From positions 164,760-228,759 of the forward strand of contig BCIK01000028.1 of NCBI GenBank assembly GCA_039545295.1: a stretch of DNA of 64,000 nucleotides. The letters run 5' to 3'. Origin of the DNA: Udeniomyces pyricola. Taxonomy: Eukaryota; Basidiomycota; Tremellomycetes; Cystofilobasidiales; Mrakiaceae. The notes below the pieces were generated by a model. That model did not search any database, was not told the DNA's origin, and saw only the letters and a list, made by a program, of their open reading frames with translations. Made by a program: the position numbers and the translations under genes. Each line of letters starts with the position of its first letter. Position 1 is the stretch's first letter. Shown in pieces: positions 55,780 to 64,000 of the stretch.

Positions 55780-56860
55780 ATTCCATTCCCACTTATCTCA
55801 TCTCTTGAAGTAAGATGCCAACTTACCTTCCCTCTCGACTCCAGTTCGCAACGACGCCACCCCCTTCGAGTTTGAGATCGAACCCCTTCGAGGCCGTCGC
55901 GAGACCGGCAGCCGCTTGGATTTCGGATTGGGTCACTTTGTACGTGCGTTCGAGCGGAGTCGTCGGTTGCATGAGTCCTGCTTGGGTCGGAAGGAGCTAA
56001 ACGGCATATATCCCAATGGCGTCAAGAATCGACGAGGGGCGAGATGGAATATTGATAGAGGAGAGAAAGGGTAAGGAGGTGTGTGGGATTGAATGAAGAG
56101 TTGTTAGCTGCTGTTTCGAATGGACAACTATAACTATTATATGACCCTTGCTTAATCCATCTATGCAATGGCCCTTTCTACCTCATCGCCCCACTTGTGA
56201 TCATTCCTTCTGCCTTTAATCCTTTTAAGCCAACAAGTCAACGTGAGAACTCACCAACTCGGATTCTTCCCTTGCTTTATCCGCCCGCTTCGTCGCCAGC
56301 GCCGCGGCGCTCAACTTGGAACGCAGCTTCTTGTCCTTGATGTGGCTCAGACTCGGCGGACGGAATTCATCCTTTGAATGATGAGATTTCGGCGCACGCG
56401 TCTGAGGGGGAAGAGCAAATTCAACCCATCGAGAAAAGAGATAGAGATAGAGAGAGAGAGAGACGGAGAGACAGAAAGAGAGAGTAGCGAAGGTTTCGTT
56501 GAATCGAGAGTGGAGTAAGTTCGGTTCGGAGTGGAAGTAAGGCAAAGCAAGTCAAGCCATATCAGTCTCATAGTTCTTGGGACTCTCACGACTTGACATC
56601 ACCACCCAAGGGTAAGTCGAACATCCTTCATCCTTGCATGAGGGATGTGGCATGATGATGACGGAGGAGGGATTGGCCGCGCGTCAGGCTGAGGCAGGAG
56701 CGTAACGACTTACCGCGCCTCCAATGGAATGCAAGACAGGATCGACCCGTTCGCCGTCTTTGCCTTTGACGACAGTCTTGTGGTCGTTTGTTGGCCGACG
56801 ACGTTTGTGGGTCTTGGAAGAGGACGCAATGGGCCCGGCTGAGGCGATGAGGTTGTCCAT
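52925..56860 (-). CDS. UTP7: Utp7/WDR46-like SSU processome protein
   Basis: Utp7 is a nucleolar WD40 protein of the small-subunit processome, needed for 18S rRNA maturation. The start at 56860 gives MDNLIASAGPIASSSKTHKR. An upstream in-frame Met exists, but this one opens the conserved part. Exons at about 56404-56255, 55998-55828, 55600-55480, 55250-55160, 54905-54700, 54535-54001, 53715-53378 and 53032-52925 follow. Propeller pieces include SHLALATKQGSIST, FHAVAQKKYVYIYDQDGTEL, FSTAGLDGIIKIWDTRS and FGPSPYLTNVFGGRSIKDVK. The family-specific block FCPFEDVLGVGTDAGF with LLVPGAGEPNFDSGE is diagnostic of Utp7/BING4. An acidic stretch and a lysine/arginine-rich C-terminus (RNKSLKRFLRRKKKNVID, then IAAKEKIAADRARREKAR) follow. 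The last exon and its stop at 52925 were read directly. Confidence 0.92.
55748..55777. repeat. (CT)n microsatellite in Utp7 intron
   Basis: About fourteen CT dinucleotides lie in the intron between the exons coding FDLKLEGGGVANWSREG and SHLALATKQG. Confidence 0.9.
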
Positions 56861-57838
56861 TGGGAGGAAACAAGGAAGGAAGGAAGGGACGGTCGTGGAG
56901 GTGACCAAGTAGGATGGGCGCGTGTGTGTCGAGATTTGAGCACACGATGGGTCGGAGACGAACGAAATCTGAAGGCTTTTTGTCTTTGGTTGGGGTTTCT
57001 TTTCTTACTTGATTTTTTTTGTTTTGTTTTTGTTTTTGGATTTTCTTCAGGGGTCCTTGTTCTGAATCATTCATCCATCGATCACGTACCACACACATAC
57101 AAACGCTCCAGCACATCATCAACACAACAGCAAACATCAAATCAACAGGAAAAAAATATAACTATTCCACACACATGCGCGTGTGATCTGATGGGTTTTG
57201 AACGAGGAAGAGAAACGGAAACAACGACTAATACGATTCATCACTGGGTAGAGAAAGCAAAGGTGAAAGCTAACTGGAAGAGAGACAGAGAGGAAGCGAG
57301 AGAGAAGCGGGGTCGAAGCCAAGGGAGGAGTGAATTCGATCGACAGATGGGACGAAGAGGCTTGTATAGGGTCAAAGACGAGGGAGGATTAAAGGTCAAT
57401 GAGAAGATGATAGCAAAGGAGAGAGGAAGATTCTGCTGAGAAAAGAGGAAAAGAGGATGCTAGAGCTGGAGAGAGGAAGGGGGTCGAAAGGCTGAAAGAG
57501 TACCACAAGGGGGAAAGGACGCCTGAGGGTTGAGTGAAGATGGGGAGGGAAGGCGGAGGGGTAGAGGGGATGAAAGCATGCAAAGACAGAGAAGAAGAGA
57601 GGAGAAGGAGAGAAGAGCAAAGCGAGCAGACAAGAGCACGAACAGACGGCAGAAGAAAAAGAGGAAAAAAAAAAACAAAACACCGAGAAAAAAAAAACGA
57701 GATCCAGCGAAAACAGCCGAAACCCTCAAGATACCAAAGAAGTCAAAGAAAAGAGGATCGAACTGAGCAGCAAGGGGTCACCGCAAAGAGGATGAATCCC
57801 GCCGGCCGACAGGTTCACCCTTGCTTTCTCGCCTATAT
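56861..57838. other. Intergenic region between importin alpha 3' end and Utp7 5' end
   Basis: Tandem spacing on the minus strand, about 980 bp. The Utp7-proximal part has a T-rich run near 57009-57035. The part from 57230 to 57730 is strongly purine-rich on the plus strand, which makes long Lys/Arg/Glu or Ser/Leu/Phe open frames on both strands; I regard these as composition artefacts. Confidence 0.6.
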
Positions 57839-60800
57839 CTACTGGCCACCAAAAGAGAAGCCGCCCTGGGGCGCAGCAAGATCGGCCTGGAAGGCGAACG
57901 AGCCAGCAGCGTCGACCTGGGGGGCACCGATACCGGTTTCGGCAGCCTCGTCCTCCTCGGGGAAGAACTGAGGTGAGAGAGCAAGGGAGAAGCCAAGGTC
58001 AGCTTGATTGTCTATATAGACGACCTCTTTGTTAAAATGAATCAATAAATGTGAAAACTCACTCGATCCATGAGGGCGAACGACTTCTTGTAAATGTCGA
58101 GGTTCTCGTGGTGCTGGAGGTTGTGGATGGCGTGCATGCCTCCAGCCTCCTCAACGAACTGGGCGTACTGGTTGATAGCACCGGGTCCGGCGGTATCCTT
58201 GTCAAGTTCACCGACCTTGAGGATGTTCTCAATACCATCGAGGCTACAGAGTTCGGATAAGACACAAGAAATGACAAACGTGCTTTTGAGTTTTCATATT
58301 CTATCCGGGTCCAGATGAGAAAGAACGTGTTTGCATCGACTTACGCGACCTGGATGATCTTGTTGTCCATGGTCTTGAGCAAATCGCAAAGAGGCTTGAT
58401 GCAACCCTGGCTAACGAGGTACCTGATCTGGGCAGGCTCCTGGAGACCACCAGAGGTCGCGTTGGAAAGGGCCCAGCAGGCCTCCTTCTTGGTCTTGAAG
58501 TCGGCAGTCTGGAGAATGTTGATGAGAGGAGGAATGATGTTGGCGTCGATGATGGCCTGGATCTGATGAGGGCTGTTTGAGGCAAGGTAGAGAGACACGC
58601 AGGCAAATCAGCACAATACAGAGAGCCTTCGCTAACGAGTGGGTCGTGCGCATAACCTGTAGCGTCGCGTACCTTCCAGCGGTGATGTTGGAGATGGTCC
58701 AGCACGCCTCCTTCTTGATACCCTCCTTGGACGAGCTCAGGAGCTGAAGAAGAGCAGAAAGAGCACCGGAAGCGATGACGACCTGAGTTTGGAGATCATC
58801 ACCGGTAACAATGTTGCCGACAGATCGAAGGGCAGGGGTTTGAACGGAAGTCGACGAGTGCCTGTGAACGAAAGTGGAGGGGAAAAGAGGTTAGGGTGAG
58901 TGGGGCAAGTCGCGAGAAAGCGACTCGAGAGGAAGCATTGAGGACCAACATGAGAAGGTCGACGAGCCGTCGGCAGACGCCCGACTCGATAACAGCCTGG
59001 ATCTTGTCATTGGAACCATCGGAGAGGTACTGGATTGGTCCGACAAGGGAACAAGAAACGAAAATTTGAAACCGTCAGTGGCACCGTTGCAGACGAAAGA
59101 GAGATCATCATTTTCGGTTAAGAGACACGCACAGAAATAGCCCAGCAGGCATCGATAAGGACCTCGTCGTCGAGCGAATAGATGAGCTTGGTGAGAACGG
59201 TAAGGGCAGGGGCAATCTATCAAGATGTAAAGCAGGAGCGAACCAGCTATCAGTCAGACGCACGCATGCCTCAGTGGAGAGACGACGAGCAAGAAATCGA
59301 CGCACGAGATCCCAGTTAGGCTGGGGGTTCTTGCCTCGGCAGAAGTTGCTGAGGGTCCAGGTAGCGTTCCTGAGCATGGAGAGCTTGTGGTTCTCGCTCA
59401 AGAGGGCAAGCAACGGCGGGAGCGATCCTTGCTCGAGGACGTAGTCTCGGCACTTAGGCGAGTCACCGGCAATGTTTCCGAGCGCCCAAACGGCCTGTTC
59501 GCGCACATCGAGGACAGGCGAAGAGAGGAGCTGGATGAAAAGGGGGACCGCTCCCGACTGGATGACGATTTGGGTGTGATCCGAGGTACCCGAGGCAATG
59601 TTGGTGAGGGCCCAAGCGGCTTCAAACTGGATCATCGAGTGGTTGCTCGAGAGGAACTCGACGAAGCGGGGGACGACACCGGTCGCAATGACGGCCTCGA
59701 TTGGGGGGTTCTTCTCCTTGGAGAGGAGCTTCCTGAACTTGGTCGTCGCGTCGAGCTGGGCATCAACATTGTCCGAGAAGACTCCCTGGATCATGGTCGG
59801 CAGGTCGGCAAGCTAGGGGAGGGCGAAGGGATGGCGAAGCGAACGATGGTGAGCCCTCTCGTCACTCCGTTTCGTGCGTGTCCACCAAGCAAGCTACCGT
59901 CCTGCAAAGAGCAGAGGACAAGGACTTACACCGGCCTCGCCAGCACCTCCGGGTCCCTCATCGTCCGAATCGGCCGAAGAAGTGGTAAAGTTACGACGCT
60001 TGGCGACCGAATCCTCTCGCTGTAAAGGTGAGATCAACGGAGAGGAAGAGGGAGAGCAAAGGAAATGAGAGGGAAGTGATGAGTATATCGAGCAAACAAG
60101 GGAATGAAGGATGGATTGGTTGAGCCAGTCTAGCGAGACGAGGAGGCGGCATGGCCAGGTCATGCAAGGGAGAAGAAGCCAGGTAGAGGTGTGATGAGAT
60201 GTATGCGACGACGATCCGTCGTGGGACGATCAACGTTGGCATGGATGATGGACTTGCCGCCTCTTTGCGCATAGGACGAGAGAAGCGAGCGCACGAGACG
60301 ATGAGCAAGCTCCGTTTGGACTGCCGCCCCCTGCTTGGTACGTGTGGGGACCGGCAGACCCTTGGCGTGACTGATGGTGACCCTCATGGAGAGACTAGCA
60401 GCATAGAGACGCGCGTCGGAACGAAAGCCAGCCGACCGATTATGGCAGGCAGACCCAAGCGAGAGAGACGAAGGAGGAGTAAGAGGCAAGACTGACCTTT
60501 TGCTTTCGGATCTCGACTTGCTGCTCCTCTCGACGCCTCCTGAGCTCGGCAGGGGTGAAGTTGGACTTGGACTTGTAGGCTGACGATGGGGATGAATGGG
60601 AAGAGATGTTGGGATGGCGATAGGATAGTACGCGAGGACGAGAGGGTTGAGGAAGCGAGGCGACAGAGGAAGGGTAGGCAAGGGGAAAGGAAGACGCAAA
60701 ATCGCAAGGGAAATCAACACAACCGTCCTCGCCACAGAGAGAAACAGAACGAAAACCACGCGCCCGGCCGAGATTGGATGTCGGTGGTAGGCTGTCGTTC

Positions 60801-60873
60801 TGGTTGGAACTGAGCGATGTAAGTGTGTGAACGAACCAGCGCGTCGGTTTTCTTGGTTCCTGGCTTCGGACAT
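57839..60873 (-). CDS. SRP1: Importin alpha (karyopherin alpha, Srp1-like)
   Basis: Importin alpha binds nuclear localisation signals and links cargo to importin beta. The first exon gives [14 protein letters not shown]; exons at about 60577-60495 and 60020-59925 complete the importin-beta-binding region ([35 protein letters not shown]). Armadillo repeats follow in exons at about 59815-59306, 59219-59130, 59030-58950, 58860-58680, 58574-58344, 58245-58060 and 57970-57839. The NLS-groove Trp/Asn pattern is intact across repeats: [61 protein letters not shown] and [14 protein letters not shown]. The C-terminus ([12 protein letters not shown], ending GGFSFGGQ) is the usual acidic then Gly-rich tail that binds the export factor. 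Total length is about 530 residues, normal for the family. Confidence 0.96.
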
Positions 60874-60926
60874 GATGTACTACGGAGAGGAGAGGGGGAA
60901 GAGGGCAAAGGAGGGTGAGGGCGAGG

Positions 60927-60951
60927 GTGTGTGTGTGTGTGTGTGTGTGTG
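60927..60951. repeat. (GT)n microsatellite
   Basis: About twelve GT dinucleotides lie roughly 55 bp upstream of the importin alpha start codon, probably within its 5' UTR. Confidence 0.9.
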
Positions 60952-60993
60952 AATGTGGGGGAGGGGGGAGATGAGGAGGAATGGATGCTGCAA

Positions 60994-61003
60994 GGTGGCA
61001 AAC
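60994..61003 (+). promoter_or_regulatory. Possible proteasome-associated control element
   Basis: The sequence GGTGGCAAAC contains the nine bases GGTGGCAAA, the site bound by Rpn4 in front of proteasome genes in ascomycete yeasts. It lies about 560 bp upstream of Rpn2. Whether basidiomycetes use this element is uncertain, so this is only a motif match. Confidence 0.35.
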
Positions 61004-61561
61004 GCTTCGACCCACCAAGCCATCCCACCCAAAAACGCGCGCGCGCGACGCTCAACATATACTTTGGTCGGAATATTATTCGTTTCTTTTCTTTTCTTTT
61101 CTTTTGGGATGAACCAAGGCGGTGATAGTATGAGATTATATATGTTACACACACACACAAGTTGATATATATCTACAACATCCATCTCATGAAATGTACT
61201 CGTATGCTACTATATGCGATGGCACGGTATGTATGATAGTATGAAAACTTGTTGAGCAATTGAATGTTCAATAATGCAATGATCTCCACAGTCCAGGCAA
61301 TCAAGTCGAGACAGACGTATGTATAATAAATAGTACTTACTTACTATATAGTACTGCTGATGGAGCGTCGCTGCTGCTGCTGCTACCAGTTGCAGGCCCC
61401 TCTTGCTTCAACGTTATTACTTGAACCAGCTTCAACCTCCACGCCGCATCTCCTCCTCCTCCTCCTCCTCCCCCTCCCCTCATCTAGTACCCATTCATCC
61501 ATTCATCCATTCCATCACCACCCATCCCCTCCATTGTCCCCATTCATTCTCCCACCACATC

Positions 61562-64000
61562 ATGCCCATAGCCGTCAATCCATCATCAGCAGGTTTGTTC
61601 ACCGCATATTACCACTTCTTGACTCTCACCCACTCCGTCGATCCCAGCTGATCCATCTCTCCAACCTCAACCGGACACCCACTCCCCTCCTTCTGGACCT
61701 TGCTCGCCTTCATCAGCCGGTCTCCTCGCCCTCCTCCAGGAAGAGGACGAGCCTCAGCTCCAGACTTACGCTCTCCAACAGCTTAATCAAGTTGTCGATC
61801 AATTCTGGCCAGAGATCAGTGAGGACGTCGTTGCTATGTGGGTCGCTCTCTTTCCACTTGCTCGACCTTCCTCAGGCCTCTCTCCCTTGTCGTCATCGCC
61901 CTCGCCCTCTCCCTCTCCCTCTCCCCGTTCCCCCGCTGGTTCTTGTTCCCCTTTCCTCTCGATGCGACCGGCACAAAACTCAATGCACACGTCGCCAACA
62001 TGATGAGTGACGTGTAGTTGTCCCCATTCCTGTCCATCTACATTATCTTTGTCACCACCGATCTTTGAGATCGCCACCCTTGCCTACCCACGTCCTTTCT
62101 CTCTCTATCGCCACCATCTTCGTGTTACTGAAGACGTTTACACATCTCTTGTCTCTCATAAATCCTGTGCCCCTTCTGCTGCATATGCTCATCTTCACAC
62201 GCCTACCGAACGCTTTGCAGTGAAACCCTCTCGGAGTCATCATCGCTGCCAGAGACGTCCCGCTCGCTCGCCTCGCTCGTCGCCTCAAAAGTGTACTACC
62301 ACCTCGGCGCGTACGACGAAGCGCTCGCCTTTGCTCTCGCTGCCGGCGACCGATTTGAGCACGAACGTGATGCCGTCACTCAAGGCAAGAGCCAAGGCGG
62401 CGAAGGCTTCGTCGAGGTTATTGTCGCCAAATCCATCGATACCTATATCCTTTCGCGTGCCGCGAGCTCGTCTGCCGTCGTCGACGCCCGGCTCGAGACC
62501 ATTGTTTCGTCCGTTCTCTCGAGATGTGAAGCCGCGGGTGAGTGGCGGCAGGCTCTCGGTATCGCCCTCGAATCAAGACGGACCGATGTCCTCAGCCGCG
62601 TTTGGGACCAAACCTCGGACGATGAGCTCCTGCGGTGGACCTTTGAGGCACTCGCCGTTGGCCGCGGCTTCTCGCTCGAATACAAGACCGAGGTCCTCCA
62701 TCTGCTTCTCGACCTCTTCCTCAAATCGCCTACCCCAGATTACTTCACCGTCACCCAGATCCACATCCAACTCAACCAACCTTTGCTCTCTTCGGAGCTC
62801 ATCCGATCGTTGCTCGACGACGCCAAGTCGGCAGAGTCGGACCAGAAGAAGGAACGCCGAACGCTCATCGCTTACCAGGTCGGATTCGATCTTGCCGAAG
62901 GTGCGACGCAGGAATTCCTGGGTGAGGTGTCGAAAGGCGTTCTTGGAGAGACTGAGGTAAGAAAACACGCTTGCTTCTTTCTTGGACAGAAGCAAAGGCG
63001 ATGGTGCAGAGCATGTGATGGGGGACGATGTGTCTCGCTAGTCTCGGATCTCTCACATGCTAATATTTCTCTATTTTGCTTCTGGTCCCCGCCCGCTCAG
63101 CCCTCGGATGACATTCTTGTCAACCTCAAGAAGATCCTCTCGGGCGAAATGACCATCCGACTCTACCTCGATTTCCTCTACAAAAACAATCACGCCGACC
63201 TGCTTGTCCTCCAAAACACCAAGGTTGGTACCCCTTCGCTTTCGACTCATCTCATCCTTGCTGATTCGTCATGAATGGCGACTGATTGGGATTTTGTTCC
63301 TATGTATACGTACATGTACCTGTTTTTATTTTCCTTGTACGCTGCTTCCCGTTGTATAGGACGCCCTTGAGGCTCGAGCTTCTATCTACCACTCCGCCGT
63401 GACGTTCTCCAATGCCTTTATGAACGCCGGTACGACTTCGGATACTTTCCTCCGCTCAAATCTTGAATGGCTCGGCCGTGCCTCCAACTGGTCCAAGTTC
63501 TCGGCTACTGCTGCCCTTGGTGTCATTCACAAGGGAAACCTTGCTCGGGGCATGACGATCCTTGGGCCTTACCTTCCCGGCGCGTCTGGAGAGAGCAGCA
63601 GCCCTTACAGTGAGGGTGGAAGCCTGTTCGCGCTAGGTTTGATCAATGCTGGAAGGGGAAAGGAGGTCCTGGATTTCCTCAAAGAGAAGCTTACCGGGGC
63701 GAATGGGGAGGAGGTTGTTCAGCACGGTGCCGCGCTTGGATTGGGTGTGGCAGGCATGGCGAGTGGCAACGAAGGTCAGTTTGTGTTTGTTTGTTTTTTT
63801 GCCTCTTCTTTTCTGAGCCAAATTTGGGGAAGGTCTTGGGTACGCGGTGTTGCTGACGCACTCGAATACCCTTGATATCTCACATCATTTCATTTTGGTC
63901 TCCCTCTACCCTTGTTCTTGTGCTTCACCTCTCTTCTCACAAAAAAAAAAAAACCACACACTCCCAGACGTCTACGATCTCCTTCGCGAAACTCTTTTCA
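61562..64000 (+). CDS. RPN2: 26S proteasome regulatory subunit Rpn2/PSMD1, 3' end missing
   Basis: Rpn2 is the large scaffold of the proteasome base and supports ubiquitin receptor Rpn13. Exon 1 (61562-61592) gives [10 protein letters not shown]; the second (about 61724-61838) gives [20 protein letters not shown] followed by [12 protein letters not shown]. The next, 62220 to about 62957, continues [20 protein letters not shown] through [19 protein letters not shown] and on to [14 protein letters not shown]. Exons at about 63101-63223, 63361-63775 and from 63968 carry [40 protein letters not shown] and the first proteasome/cyclosome repeats ([47 protein letters not shown]). The window ends in [11 protein letters not shown], so roughly half of the protein lies beyond it. 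Divergent from importin alpha. Confidence 0.95.

Larger units (their letters stand above)
60874..61561. promoter_or_regulatory. Divergent promoter region of importin alpha and Rpn2
   Basis: About 690 bp between divergent start codons. It contains a (GT)n run at about 60927-60951, CGCGCGCG near 61036, a TTTTC run near 61083-61104, and CT-rich sequence before the Rpn2 ATG. I saw no clear GGTGGCAAA-type proteasome-associated control element, though GGTGGCAAAC occurs at about 60994-61003, close to that yeast Rpn4 motif. Confidence 0.5.

Noticed and set aside
57230..57730. Long Lys/Arg/Glu open frames on plus and Ser/Phe/Leu frames on minus
   Set aside because: They follow from a purine-rich strand, show no domain, and sit between two tandem genes.

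Overview
The window is nuclear DNA of an intron-dense fungus. Nearly every gene is split by short GT-AG introns with pyrimidine-rich acceptors, and the products are typical of a eukaryotic core genome: 26S proteasome, exosome, importin alpha, SSU processome, Sm protein, mitochondrial EF-Tu and mitochondrial bL36. A secreted protein with a C-terminal cysteine module like Cryptococcus Cpl1, and the general gene style, point to a basidiomycete, most likely a tremellomycete-type yeast. The phylum is fairly secure; the class is inference. Microsatellites, long homopolymer tracts and three N bases indicate a draft assembly.

Layout from left to right. 1-4042 (+) is the 3' part of an Rtc1/WDR24 gene (SEA/GATOR2 complex). 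4844-6548 (+) is a secreted CPL1-like protein. 7707-14223 (-) is a very large protein kinase of a family I cannot name. 15297-16974 (-) is Sm-D2, divergent from mitochondrial EF-Tu (17426-20416, +). 21211-23244 (+) is a cytidine-deaminase-fold protein with an enormous loop. 24004-28371 (-) is a GRIP-domain golgin, divergent from a Bem46/ABHD13 hydrolase (28887-31534, +). 32315-34727 (-) is exosome subunit Rrp43, divergent from mitochondrial bL36 (34983-35924, +). 37197-41545 (-) is a GT31-type Golgi glycosyltransferase. 42892-45493 (+) is a Zrc1/Cot1-like zinc transporter, and after a 2.8-kb gap comes a PTR2-type peptide transporter (48293-52220, +). 52925-56860 (-) is Utp7, 57839-60873 (-) is importin alpha, and 61562 to the window edge (+) is the 5' part of Rpn2/PSMD1.

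The genes do not form one pathway. This is a housekeeping segment with several head-to-head pairs (Sm-D2/EF-Tu, golgin/Bem46, Rrp43/bL36m, importin alpha/Rpn2) that probably share promoters. I found no transposon, CRISPR array, rRNA, convincing tRNA or secondary-metabolite cluster. The most unusual items are the deaminase-fold protein whose zinc motifs lie about 185 residues apart, the kinase with HND in place of HRD, a long open reading frame inside the largest Sm-D2 intron, the GT31 enzyme with a roughly 600-residue cytosolic tail, and a 20-bp tandem repeat in the Rrp43/bL36m promoter. Exon borders given to the base were read from the sequence; those marked approximate were not all resolved.
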